Of a DNA stretch of 64,000 nucleotides, positions 7,472 through 15,525 are shown piece after piece (position 1 is the first letter of the stretch; every line of letters starts with the position of its first letter). Below the pieces are notes generated by a model, which was given only the letters and a program-made list of their open reading frames with translations, was not told where the DNA came from and searched no databases. This DNA is from Pseudomonas sp. NC02 (GTDB lineage: Bacteria > Pseudomonadota > Gammaproteobacteria > Pseudomonadales > Pseudomonadaceae), in contig NZ_CP025624.1 of assembly GCF_002874965.1 (NCBI RefSeq), positions 4,154,001-4,218,000 on the forward strand, read 5' to 3'. Position numbers and translations under genes: made by a program.

Positions 7472-8352
7472 GCCGGTTCCTCGACAAATTCCACATGCCC
7501 ACCCAGCCAGCAACCTTGCACCTGCCCCGCTTCATCCCGGCGAAACCGCAGGGAGATTTGCGAAGGTCGGCCCATGGCCCGGCCCTGGCGGATGTGCACC
7601 GGGCGATCATCTGCCGTCACCAGGCCATTCTCCAACAAGCCAAACGCCAACGCGGCAGCCGCGATGCCGGTGGCGGCGTCTTCCGGGTAACCCGAGGACT
7701 TGGGAAACTGCCGCGCATCAAACTGTCGCCCTTCCAGATCCGATGGCGCATAGGGGTACAAACCGGTGGAGCCGATGCGCTCGCACAGTTGCTGCATCCG
7801 CCGGTAATCCGGTTTCAGGCTATCCAGTACCGCCACGCTTTTCAGCGCGATCAGGGTTTTCACCCGGCTGGTGCAAGCGTTCTGGATCGGCAGCGGTGCC
7901 AGTTCGTTGGAAGTGATGCCGAGCACCGACAGAATCTCGGCCTCGACTTCGGCATCGTTCAACGCCTCGACCTGGCCCTTGGGCTGGCTGATTTCCACCT
8001 GGATATCCGGGGTGCCCGCAGCGGTGATCCGCGCATTCACCGGACCGCTCAGGGTCGATAACGTCAGGCGGTCCTTGTGCAGCATGCCCAAGCGATCCAG
8101 CAGCCACACCGCTCCCACGGTGGCGTGGCCGCACATTTCCATCTCGTGGTTGGGCACCCAGAAGCGCAAGGCAAAATCGAACTCGCTGCCAACCGGTGCG
8201 GCGAACACAAAGCCGCACTCATGGCCATAGTCGCGGGCGACCTGCTGCATGTCGGCATCGCTCATGCCATCGGCGACGGCCACGGTTGGCGCGGGGTTGC
8301 CGCCACGGGCGGTGGCGGGAAAAACATTGACCAGGTGAACCTCGGGCGTCAT
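7468..8352 (-). CDS. PhzF family isomerase/epimerase-like protein
   Basis: A 294-residue member of the PhzF/DapF-like fold. The putative general base Glu45 sits in GHECGFVF, the conserved FWVPNHEMEMCGHATVG block is present, and the second half has GYPEDAATGIAAAAL. PhzF proteins catalyse proton transfers on small ring or amino acid substrates; only PhzF itself makes phenazines and no phz genes are here. It overlaps both neighbours by four bases (ATGA), showing tight translational coupling in the transporter operon. The actual substrate is unknown. Confidence 0.88.
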   Translation of the reverse strand: MTPEVHLVNVFPATARGGNPAPTVAVADGMSDADMQQVARDYGHECGFVFAAPVGSEFDFALRFWVPNHEMEMCGHATVGAVWLLDRLGMLHKDRLTLSTLSGPVNARITAAGTPDIQVEISQPKGQVEALNDAEVEAEILSVLGITSNELAPLPIQNACTSRVKTLIALKSVAVLDSLKPDYRRMQQLCERIGSTGLYPYAPSDLEGRQFDARQFPKSSGYPEDAATGIAAAALAFGLLENGLVTADDRPVHIRQGRAMGRPSQISLRFRRDEAGQVQGCWLGGHVEFVEEPA

Positions 8353-9389
8353 TTCGCCTCTCCCTGAAGGGTGGAAACAGTCGGCGCCACGGCGTCGACG
8401 ATGGAGTTGGTGTAGACCTGCTGCGGGTCGAGTTCGACCGGGTCGCTCTCCACAGCGTTCATGAAGCGGATGTTTTTCTCAACGCCGTCTTTCTCGATGC
8501 GCGGCGTGGCCGGGTAGGACGGTAGCGAAGCGGTCCAGGCAGCATTGAAGATGGCGGCGTCGGTGTGGGCGAAATACGGGCGCACCGACTCGCGAGCCTT
8601 GTCCGGGTCGCTGGCAATCAGGTGTTCGGCACGCCACAGGGCGCGGACCATTTTTTCGGCCGTGACCTTGTTGCTGGCCAGCCAGTCTTCACGGGCAATC
8701 ATCGCAGTGAAGAGGAAGCCGTCCAGGGGTTTGTATTCGCCCTTGGCCAGGTCCATCAACACAAAGCCGCCTTGCTTCTCGGCGGTGGTGATGGTGGGCG
8801 GCGACAGCGAGAAGCCGTTGATGCTGCCTTGGGAAAACGCCGCGAGCATGTTTGGCGCGCCGCCGATGGGCATGATGGTGAAGTCTTTGTCCGGGTTGAG
8901 CCCCGCATCCTTGGCCAGGTAGCGCACCAGCATGTCGGTGGTGCTGCCAGGGCCGGTGACGCCGATCTTCAAGCCCTTGAGGGCCTGGGCACGGGCGGCC
9001 AGGGATGAGGTGGCCGACACGCCGGCCTTTTGCGCCGAGGCACCGTCGATCACCACGGTGCTGCCGAACTGGGTCTGCACGGCGGCGAACGCCTGGACAT
9101 TCTGGCCTTTGGTGCGGGCGCGCACCGCGACGGCGGGCAGGCCGACGTAAGCATCCGCATCACGCCCCAGCACGGCGGTGAGTGCTGCCGAGCCGCCTTT
9201 CTGGAATACGATGACGTCCACATTCAGGCCTTCATCGGCGAAGTAGCCTTGCTTCTGCGCGACGTAGATCGGCACATAGAGGAAGCCTTCGCTGGGGAAC
9301 GCCAGGGTGACTTTGGTCAGGTCCCGGGCCTGCGCGGCGGGCAGGCATGAGGCGAGTAAAACGCTGGCGATGAACAGTGGTTTGAACAT
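8349..9389 (-). CDS. ABC transporter periplasmic substrate-binding protein (NMT1/SsuA-like)
   Basis: A 346-residue secreted protein. It starts at ATG 9389 with GGAG eight bases upstream; the signal peptide is MFKPLFIASVLLASCLPAAQA. The mature start VTLAFPSEGFLYVPIYVAQK and GYFADEGLNVDV are characteristic of the SsuA/ThiY/NMT1 group that binds sulfonates, thiamine precursors, nitrate or similar small ligands. It is the binding component for the permease and ATPase encoded just upstream. The ligand cannot be predicted by eye. Confidence 0.9.
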   Translation of the reverse strand: MFKPLFIASVLLASCLPAAQARDLTKVTLAFPSEGFLYVPIYVAQKQGYFADEGLNVDVIVFQKGGSAALTAVLGRDADAYVGLPAVAVRARTKGQNVQAFAAVQTQFGSTVVIDGASAQKAGVSATSSLAARAQALKGLKIGVTGPGSTTDMLVRYLAKDAGLNPDKDFTIMPIGGAPNMLAAFSQGSINGFSLSPPTITTAEKQGGFVLMDLAKGEYKPLDGFLFTAMIAREDWLASNKVTAEKMVRALWRAEHLIASDPDKARESVRPYFAHTDAAIFNAAWTASLPSYPATPRIEKDGVEKNIRFMNAVESDPVELDPQQVYTNSIVDAVAPTVSTLQGEAK

Positions 9390-9414
9390 GATCAAGCTCC
9401 GCAAAAATAAGGGG

Positions 9415-10179
9415 TTAAACCGCAACTTCACGTTCCGCTTCGTTGGCCTTCCACGGCATCAACTTGCGTTCTGCCAGCTTCACCGCCGTGTTCAGGATCA
9501 GCGCGAGGGCGATGATGCCCACCAGTGCGGCAAATACACCGGCGGTATCGAACTGCGAGGCTGCATCTGAGAGCAGGTAGCCCAGGCCCCGGTTGGCGGC
9601 GATGATCTCGCCCACCAGCGCGCCGATCAGCGCATAGGGCACCGACAGGCGCAGGCCGGTGAATACCCAGGTGAAAGCGGACGGGATGACCACCATGGTC
9701 AACAGGTCGCGCTCCTTGGCGCCCATCAGGCGCAGGATGGTCAGTTGCTCGCGGGACACGTTGCGCACGCCGCTGTAGGTGTTGAGGAACACCAGGAAGA
9801 ACACCACGGCCGCGGTCAGGATGACTTTCATCGGCAAGCCGATGCCGAACCAGAGGATGAACAGTGGCGCCAGCGCGACTTTCGGCAAGCTGTAGAAGGC
9901 GGTCAGGAACGGGTCGAGAATATCCGCCAGCAGCTTGGCGCGGCCCAGCACCAAACCGGCGATCAAGCCTGCGAGGGAGCCGAAGAAGAAGCCCAGCACG
10001 GCTTCCAGGGTGGTGATGCCGGCGTGGTAGAAGAACACCCCGTTCATGAGGATTTTCCACAGGCTTTGCGCCACCGCCGAAGGCCGGCTGATGAAAAATT
10101 CCACGCCGAACCAGCGGGACACACACTCCCAGAACACCAGCAGGAAAATCAGGAACAGCAAGCGATAGACCTGGATCAT
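9415..10179 (-). CDS. ABC transporter permease (SsuC/TauC-like)
   Basis: A 254-residue inner-membrane protein with about six predicted spans. The EAA-type loop that contacts the ATPase is seen in RLMGAKERDLLTMVVIPSAF, and GLRLSVPYALIGALVGEI follows as in SsuC/TauC permeases. It overlaps the ATPase gene by four bases. It forms the channel of the importer whose binding protein is encoded 25 bases downstream. Confidence 0.92.
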   Translation of the reverse strand: MIQVYRLLFLIFLLVFWECVSRWFGVEFFISRPSAVAQSLWKILMNGVFFYHAGITTLEAVLGFFFGSLAGLIAGLVLGRAKLLADILDPFLTAFYSLPKVALAPLFILWFGIGLPMKVILTAAVVFFLVFLNTYSGVRNVSREQLTILRLMGAKERDLLTMVVIPSAFTWVFTGLRLSVPYALIGALVGEIIAANRGLGYLLSDAASQFDTAGVFAALVGIIALALILNTAVKLAERKLMPWKANEAEREVAV

Positions 10180-10994
10180 ACGACCTCCAGCGAGTGAGCC
10201 AATGAGGCGGGATCGGCAGCACCGGCGACGTCGGGCGCCAAGCGTTTCCAGAGGGCGGCGCAGAGTTCCACGTAGCGTGGGTCGGAGCGCAATTGCACCA
10301 GGTTGCGTTCACCGCCCAGGGGAATATCGAGCACATGATCGATGGTGCCCGGGCGACCGGCGAACACCACGCAGCGGTCCGCCAGCGCGATGGCTTCATC
10401 GACATCGTGGGTGACGAACAGCACGGTCTTGTTGAGCTTGCGGCACAGGCGCAAGAGTTCGGTCTGCAGGGTCAGGCGCATCTGCGCATCAAGGGCGCCG
10501 AAGGGTTCGTCCATCAGCAGGGTTTCCGGGTCGCTGGCCATCAAGCGCGCCATGGCCGCGCGTTTGCGCATGCCGCCGGAAAGCTGGTTGGGGTAGCTTT
10601 CGCCAAAACCGGTGAGGCCCACCAGCGCCATCAGCTCCTCGACGCGACTGTCGATCCGGGCCTTGGGCATGCGGCGGATTTGCAGCGGCACGGCGATGTT
10701 GCCGGCCACGGTGCGCCACGGCAGCAAGTGGTCGGCCTGGGTCATGTAGCCGACACGGGTGTTGACGCCCTTGACCTCGGCGCCGTCGTAATGCACCTGG
10801 CCCTCCGTGGGGCCGAAGAGCCCTGCGGTCATGTTGAGCAAGGTGGACTTGCCGCACCCCGAAGGTCCGACCAGGGTGATGATTTCGCCCCGCTGAACTT
10901 CAAGCGATACGTTGCGCACGGCCACAAACTGGCGGCCTTCGACTTTGAAGCTTTTTTGCACCCCTGCGAAGCTGATAAAGGGTTTTGCACTCAC
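10176..10994 (-). CDS. ABC transporter ATP-binding protein (SsuB/TauB-like)
   Basis: A 272-residue ATPase starting at GTG 10994 behind a strong AGGAGG. Walker A GPSGCGKST, the Q-loop region, signature LSGGMRKRAAMARLM, Walker B LLMDEPFGALDAQ and the switch His in FVTHDVDEA are all intact. It is the first structural gene of the operon that continues with permease, binding protein, PhzF and RidA. The AraC-type regulator gene lies 133 bases upstream in the same direction. Confidence 0.93.
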   Translation of the reverse strand: MSAKPFISFAGVQKSFKVEGRQFVAVRNVSLEVQRGEIITLVGPSGCGKSTLLNMTAGLFGPTEGQVHYDGAEVKGVNTRVGYMTQADHLLPWRTVAGNIAVPLQIRRMPKARIDSRVEELMALVGLTGFGESYPNQLSGGMRKRAAMARLMASDPETLLMDEPFGALDAQMRLTLQTELLRLCRKLNKTVLFVTHDVDEAIALADRCVVFAGRPGTIDHVLDIPLGGERNLVQLRSDPRYVELCAALWKRLAPDVAGAADPASLAHSLEVV

Positions 10995-11127
10995 CGCCCC
11001 TCCTCGTCCGGTAGGCCGGACTTGTTTGTTGTTGACGGGGTGAGGATGAACGGATGACGGATTTGCGGCGCACGGGATCGGGCCGGATCATGCGCGGGAT
11101 CGGGACATCAAAAACGTTGAGGCGGTA

Positions 11128-11931
11128 TCAGCCGCGGCGCCACTCATCCGGCGATACGCCCAGCACCCGGCGAAACACATGGGCCAGGTGTGACGGTGAC
11201 TCATAGCCGACGTTATTGGCGATCTCCAGCACCGACATGCGGGTGTGCCGCAACAACGTCTGCGCGCGCTCCAGGCGCAGGCGCTGGACGTACGCCAGCA
11301 CCGTCTCGCCGGTGTGCAGCGCGAACAGCCGGGTCAGATGGCGGCGCGACATGTGAAACGTCTCGGCGATTTCATCCAGCCCCGGCGCATGTTCGAGGTT
11401 GCCTTCCACGTACGCCTTGACGTCACGCACCAGCATGGCGCCGTGGCGCTCGGTAGATGAGCGTTGCAGGCTCGGCTGGCTGAGGGAAATCGCCAGGCAT
11501 TCGAGCAGCAGCAAGTGATCGGCCTGGGCCACCTGGCGGCGGCGGTCGATGTACAGGTCGGGTTGGCTGAAGGCTTTTTTTGCCAGGAGCAGATGGTGCA
11601 ACGGCGCGGAGGTTTGCCAGATGCCCAGGGTGGGCACGCGCAGCAAGCGGTTGGCGTCACCGGACAGGTCACGCAAGGCGTAGTGCATGTAGTCGGGGTC
11701 GACGTAGAACGCCACGTGGCCCTGGCTGGCGGTGAGTGACGAGGAGGAATGGCTGGATTGCGGCGGCACCAGTACGAACTGGCGGTCGATCACCGAGGTG
11801 GTGCGCCCGCTTTCTTCATCCTTGAAACGCAACAGGCCGTGCTCGGGCACCATCAGCATGAATTCGTCGTGGGCATGGGCCCCGGTTTCATAGGCGCCGT
11901 TGGAGTTGAAGACGCTGTAGATGTCGCGCAT
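11128..11931 (-). CDS. AraC family transcriptional regulator
   Basis: A 267-residue regulator. The N-terminal part contains a cupin-like sensing domain (GAHAHDEFMLMVPEHG), and the C-terminal 100 residues carry two helix-turn-helix motifs, LDEIAETFHMSRRHLTRLF and VLEIANNVGYESPSHLAHVFRR. It lies upstream of the ABC-PhzF-RidA operon on the same strand and probably controls it in response to the transported compound. The ribosome binding site is weak. Ligand and regulon are inferred from position only. Confidence 0.9.
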   Translation of the reverse strand: MRDIYSVFNSNGAYETGAHAHDEFMLMVPEHGLLRFKDEESGRTTSVIDRQFVLVPPQSSHSSSSLTASQGHVAFYVDPDYMHYALRDLSGDANRLLRVPTLGIWQTSAPLHHLLLAKKAFSQPDLYIDRRRQVAQADHLLLLECLAISLSQPSLQRSSTERHGAMLVRDVKAYVEGNLEHAPGLDEIAETFHMSRRHLTRLFALHTGETVLAYVQRLRLERAQTLLRHTRMSVLEIANNVGYESPSHLAHVFRRVLGVSPDEWRRG

Positions 11932-11994
11932 CGCCAGGCACTGCCAGTGGATGTTGGAGTGCTGACACTAGCATGTTTGGTGCCAGCGAAGCAT

Positions 11995-12104
11995 TGTGGC
12001 GAGGGAGCTTGCTCCCGCTGGACCGGGCTGGCGCTCCAGTGCGTAGCGCGCCCCTCTTTTTGGGGCCGCTTCGCAGCCCAGCGGGAGCAAGCTCCCTCGC
12101 CACA
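11995..12104. repeat. REPIN, GTGGCGAGGGAGCTTGCTCC type
   Basis: Inverted arms TGTGGCGAGGGAGCTTGCTC at 11995 and its complement ending at 12104 enclose a GC-rich centre. It sits between the AraC regulator start and the end of the next membrane protein gene. Confidence 0.92.
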
Positions 12105-12124
12105 TAGATCACCTCAGGTCATGA

Positions 12125-13093
12125 TCAGGCCAACGGTACACGACGGGTGGAAATCGCCAGGCGACCCACACCGAAGCTCAACGCTGCGCCCAGCAGCAAC
12201 ATCAACAAGGTGCTCCACGCAGCACGGGACAGTTGCTTGGCCGCGACTTCACCGGCTTCACGGGCTTTCTGTTCAGCCTGTTGCTTCAGTTCGTCGACCT
12301 TCTGCACGGCCTGCTGGTAGGCCTGGGCGTAGTTGTCGACAATCTGGGTGGCCTCAGCCTGGCTCTTGCCGGTACGGGCCGCAACAATGTTGACCAGTGC
12401 CTGCTTGTCCGCCGCGTTCAACGCCGGCTCACCGGAAGCCTTGACCCGCTCGAACCACTGCTTCAATTCATCACCAGCCTGGGCTGGGTTGGTCGCGGCA
12501 TCGTTGGCCGACTGCTTGCCGTCCGCAGCCGCCTGATCGGCTTTTTGCTCAACGTTGGCCGGGTCCAGTTCAGGTTTGCCGCTCTGCTTGAGCAGTGTGT
12601 CGAGCTGACCTTGCAGGCTGTTCCAGTCCAGCTTGATGCCCTGCTCATTCAGTTGCTGCTTGACGCTGTCGCTGATACCCGGCGCCACGGCGGCGATCCC
12701 GCTGCCGGCAGCCGACAGGCCCTTGCCGACGACATTGCCCGCCGCTCCCACAACGCTGGTGGCCAGCGCGGCCAGCAGCCAGGTGGTGAGCAAGGTGGTG
12801 ATGGTCCAGCTCAGCACGCCGTGCAGGCCGCCGCGATCCGGCGCGGTGCGCCCGGCCACGAATGCACCGGCACCGATTGCCAGCAGCGTCGAGACAAACA
12901 GCCAGATCCCGGCACCGGTGCCGAAACCGCTCAGCGGGTTACCCGCGGCCATCGGGTCTACCGCACTGGCGCCAATCGCGGTGCCGAGTACGCTCAATAC
13001 CAGATAGGTCACCAGGGCAATTGCACTACCGGCCAATACCGAGCCCCAGGACACACGAAACAGCGAATGGTTGGTTTCATAGACAGTGGTCAT
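12125..13093 (-). CDS. Membrane protein with three N-terminal and one C-terminal spans (PhnA-like annotation)
   Basis: A 322-residue protein started at ATG 13093, with AAAGGA correctly spaced. Hydrophobic segments lie at about 15-37, 60-80 and 90-115, then a polar Ala/Gln/Lys-rich middle of about 150 residues likely to be helical, then a last span near 290-312 ending in ISTRRVPLA. I recall similar Pseudomonas proteins being labelled PhnA-like, but I see no phosphonate motif and would treat that name with caution. The gene is divergent from the PAS-LuxR regulator, and a conserved 21-bp operator candidate lies 70 bases upstream. Confidence 0.65.
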   Translation of the reverse strand: MTTVYETNHSLFRVSWGSVLAGSAIALVTYLVLSVLGTAIGASAVDPMAAGNPLSGFGTGAGIWLFVSTLLAIGAGAFVAGRTAPDRGGLHGVLSWTITTLLTTWLLAALATSVVGAAGNVVGKGLSAAGSGIAAVAPGISDSVKQQLNEQGIKLDWNSLQGQLDTLLKQSGKPELDPANVEQKADQAAADGKQSANDAATNPAQAGDELKQWFERVKASGEPALNAADKQALVNIVAARTGKSQAEATQIVDNYAQAYQQAVQKVDELKQQAEQKAREAGEVAAKQLSRAAWSTLLMLLLGAALSFGVGRLAISTRRVPLA

Positions 13094-13162
13094 GTTAAAT
13101 CCTTTGAACAGTGGGTAGGTGGCCAGTTTGGCGAGGCACCTGCCCTGCGGTCTCGACACAAT

Positions 13163-13183
13163 TGCACTAGGCGTACTGGTGCA
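13163..13183. promoter_or_regulatory. 21-bp operator candidate, copy A (TGCACTAG-N7-GGTGCA)
   Basis: TGCACTAG, seven bases, then GGTGCA: an imperfect dyad with TGCAC/GTGCA ends. The same pattern recurs at 14774-14794 with 16 of 21 positions identical, and both are preceded by CAA(T/A). This copy lies in the divergent intergenic region between the membrane protein gene and the PAS-LuxR gene. The regulator encoded next to it is the obvious candidate to bind. Confidence 0.55.
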
Positions 13184-13198
13184 TTCGCACCCCGCGCC

Positions 13199-13214
13199 GG
13201 GCACTTTCTCTGCA
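13199..13214 (+). promoter_or_regulatory. Possible sigma-54 promoter for the PAS-LuxR gene
   Basis: GGGCAC-TTTCT-CTGCA has the sigma-54 core GG (13200-13201) and GC (13212-13213) separated by exactly ten bases, with only single mismatches to TGGCAC-N5-TTGCA. Transcription would start near 13225, 44 bases before the ATG. No enhancer-binding protein gene is nearby, so this is a candidate only. Confidence 0.3.
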
Positions 13215-13268
13215 CTATCCTGAGCCTCAGGTGTCGTACTTCCCATGCGACTTACCCCAGGAGAAACC

Positions 13269-14765
13269 ATGAGCCAGGCCGTCCTCGCCAAAGAAACCAA
13301 CCGCCGCCAACTGCAGCAGATCATCTCCGGCTTGTCCGATGGGGTGATCCTCGCCGAGGCCGACCAGACCATACTCTGGGCCAATGAAGCCGCGCTGCTG
13401 ATGCATGGCGTGGATAAAGTCGAAGACCTGGGTGCCAACACCAAGGAATACGCCGCGCGCTTTGCCTTGCGGTATCGCAACAACCACCCGTTGGTGCTGG
13501 AGAATTATCCTCTGAGCCGGGTGGCAGACGGTGAAGAGTTCAGCGATGTGGTGGTGGAAGTCACCCCCACCGGCGACGAGGAAAAAGTCTGGGTGCATCG
13601 CCTGCGCAGCCTGGTGCTCGACGACGCGTCGGGCGAGCCGGAATTGCTGGTGTTGATCCTGAGCGACGCCACCGAATGGGCCAGCGCCGAACAGCGCTTC
13701 GAAAAGACCTTCAATGCCAACCCGGCGCCGGCGGTGATTTGCCGCCTGAGCGACCTGCGCTACATCAAGGTCAACCAGGGCTTCCTGGAGATGACCGGCT
13801 ACAACCGCGACCAGGTGATCGGCCACTCGGTGTATGAACTGGACGTGCTGGAACAGGCCGAAAACAAGGACCTGGCCGTCAAGCGCCTGGGCGAAGGCGC
13901 GACCATTCCACAGATGCAAGCCGAACTGAAACTGCCCGAAGGCGGCAGCAAACTGGTGATCGTGGCCGGCCAGCCGCTGGACATGAATGAGGAAGACTGC
14001 ATGCTGTTTTCCTTCACCGACCTGGAGCCTCGCCGCAAGGCCGAAACCGCCCTGCGTCAGAGCGAGGAACGCTTCGCCAAGTCGTTCCGCCTGACGCCGG
14101 TGCCGACCCTGGTGTGCAACGCCGCCAACCGCCAGGTGGTGGATATCAACGAAGCCTTCATGACCATCACCGGCTATACCAGTGAAGAACTGATCGGCAA
14201 ATCCATCGAAGACATCGACTTTATCGACAGCCCCCAGGCCTGCACGCAACTGTTCACCACCCTGGAAAAAGCCGGCAACCTCGACGGCCTCGACCTGAAG
14301 ATTCGCAAGAAAGGCAATGAGCTGATCGACTGTGTGCTGTCTGCCGACACCGTCAGTATCCAGGATGTGCCCTGCTACCTGCTGGTGCTGATGAACATCA
14401 CCGAACGCAAGCGCTCCGAGCTGGAACTGGTGGCCGCGATCGAGGAAGTGATGCAGGACGCCTCATGGTTCAGCCAGACGCTGATTGAAAAACTGGCCAA
14501 CGCCAAGAGCGTCAACAGCCCCAATGTACCGAACATTTCCTTTACCGACCTGACCGCCCGCGAGCGCGACGTACTGGGGTTGATTTGCGAAGGCCTGGCC
14601 GACAAGGAAATCGCTTCGCGCCTGAAACTGGCACCCAACACCGTGCGTAACCATGTGGCCACGGTGTACTCCAAACTGGGGGTGCATAGCCGTAGTGCAG
14701 CCATCGTGTGGGCCCGTGAGCGCGGGCTGTTTGCCGGTGAGTTGCGGGTTAAAAAGCCGAAATAG
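13269..14765 (+). CDS. PAS-domain LuxR-family transcriptional regulator
   Basis: A 498-residue cytoplasmic sensor-regulator starting at ATG 13269 with AGGAGA upstream. Three PAS-like modules occupy roughly residues 10-145, 148-265 and 278-390; FLEMTGYNRDQVIG and FMTITGYTSEELIG are classic S-box segments of the second and third. The C-terminus is a LuxR helix-turn-helix: LTARERDVLGLICEGLADKE and IASRLKLAPNTVRNHVATVY. No receiver or AAA+ domain is present, so signal input should be through a PAS-bound ligand or redox state. Paired operator candidates flank this gene on both sides, suggesting that it controls its divergent neighbour and the CsbD gene. Confidence 0.88.
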   Translation: MSQAVLAKETNRRQLQQIISGLSDGVILAEADQTILWANEAALLMHGVDKVEDLGANTKEYAARFALRYRNNHPLVLENYPLSRVADGEEFSDVVVEVTPTGDEEKVWVHRLRSLVLDDASGEPELLVLILSDATEWASAEQRFEKTFNANPAPAVICRLSDLRYIKVNQGFLEMTGYNRDQVIGHSVYELDVLEQAENKDLAVKRLGEGATIPQMQAELKLPEGGSKLVIVAGQPLDMNEEDCMLFSFTDLEPRRKAETALRQSEERFAKSFRLTPVPTLVCNAANRQVVDINEAFMTITGYTSEELIGKSIEDIDFIDSPQACTQLFTTLEKAGNLDGLDLKIRKKGNELIDCVLSADTVSIQDVPCYLLVLMNITERKRSELELVAAIEEVMQDASWFSQTLIEKLANAKSVNSPNVPNISFTDLTARERDVLGLICEGLADKEIASRLKLAPNTVRNHVATVYSKLGVHSRSAAIVWARERGLFAGELRVKKPK

Positions 14766-14773
14766 AGTGCAAA

Positions 14774-14794
14774 TGCACTAGTGCGACCGGTGCA
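14774..14794. promoter_or_regulatory. 21-bp operator candidate, copy B (TGCACTAG-N7-GGTGCA)
   Basis: Second copy of the pattern seen at 13163-13183, nine bases after the PAS-LuxR stop codon and 103 bases before the CsbD start. An additional GTGCA half-site lies directly upstream (14767-14771) and GGTGCACT follows at about 14816. This arrangement fits a binding site controlling the CsbD-DUF1652 pair. Confidence 0.55.
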
Positions 14795-14897
14795 AATTCG
14801 CCTTATTGCGCGGGGGTGCACTGCTTAACCTTGAAGGGTGGGCACAGGGCTTCGGGTCCTGTGCCGTTGAGATGTCATGCCCTTTAAGGAATCCATC

Positions 14898-15149
14898 ATG
14901 AAAAGCGAACAAGTCAAAGGCGCCGTCGAAAAAGTGGCCGGCAAGGCTCAAGGTTTTCTGGGTGATCTGACCGGTGACGAACGTCTCCAGGCCGAAGGTG
15001 TAGCTCGCCAGGCCGCTGGCCAGTTGCAGCAAACCTACGGTGACGCGCTGGACACCGTCGGCGATTTCGCCAAGCAAAAACCCCTGGCAACGGTTGCGAT
15101 CGTCGCCGGTGTCGGCCTGCTGCTGGGCCTGTTGCTGCGTCGTCGCTGA
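14898..15149 (+). CDS. CsbD-like stress protein with C-terminal membrane anchor
   Basis: An 83-residue protein started at ATG 14898 behind AAGGAA. The N-terminal half (VKGAVEKVAGKAQGFLGDLT) is CsbD-like; the C-terminal half has a hydrophobic stretch AIVAGVGLLLGLLL followed by RRR, like the DUF883/ElaB tail anchors. Such proteins are abundant under general stress, function unknown. It is followed 11 bases later by the DUF1652 gene and probably co-transcribed with it. A candidate PAS-LuxR operator lies upstream. Confidence 0.85.
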   Translation: MKSEQVKGAVEKVAGKAQGFLGDLTGDERLQAEGVARQAAGQLQQTYGDALDTVGDFAKQKPLATVAIVAGVGLLLGLLLRRR

Positions 15150-15160
15150 GGAGAACCCTG

Positions 15161-15430
15161 ATGTTTACGCTCTCCCAACTGCGCAACTGCATCGAAGAGG
15201 CCCTGTCGCCCCTGACCTGCGAATTCACCCTGTGCCGTGACGCGTCGTTGACGCTCAAGGTCTTCGACGCCGAAAGCGGCCGGGTGGATTTGGTGGTCAC
15301 CGGGATCAGCGTCAACAAGCTGCAGACCCCGCAGGAAGTGGAAAAGATGGTCGACGAGTTGCGGTACGAATTGCAGAGCAACACCGTCGGTAAACTCAGG
15401 CTGGATGACCTGCCGCTGCGCCCTTTGTAG
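15161..15430 (+). CDS. DUF1652 family protein
   Basis: An 89-residue small soluble protein, MFTLSQLRNCIEEALSPLTC at its start, typical of the Pseudomonas family DUF1652. No catalytic motif is visible and the role is unknown. It has a GAGGAG ribosome binding site and follows the CsbD gene closely. Its stop codon TAG is supplied by the left arm of the adjoining REPIN. Confidence 0.82.
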   Translation: MFTLSQLRNCIEEALSPLTCEFTLCRDASLTLKVFDAESGRVDLVVTGISVNKLQTPQEVEKMVDELRYELQSNTVGKLRLDDLPLRPL

Positions 15431-15525
15431 GAGCGGGCTTGCTCGCGAAAAACGCCCAGGCACCGCGTTCATTCAGGCGTGGCGCGTTATCGTTAACGAC
15501 CTTCGCGAGCAAGCGTGCTCCTACA
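15428..15525. repeat. REPIN, GAGCGGGCTTGCTCGCGAA type, shared by two converging genes
   Basis: TAGGAGCGGGCTTGCTCGCG at 15428 is matched by an inverted, slightly diverged arm (TTCGCGAGCAAGCGTGCTCC) ending near 15525. The left arm contains the stop of the DUF1652 gene and the right arm contains the stop of the converging MFS gene. It could serve as a two-way transcript end. Confidence 0.9.

Noticed and set aside
7468..8352. Phenazine biosynthesis gene
   Set aside because: PhzF-like fold alone does not make phenazines; no phzA-E or phzG is nearby. The same applies to the second copy at 39575-40417.
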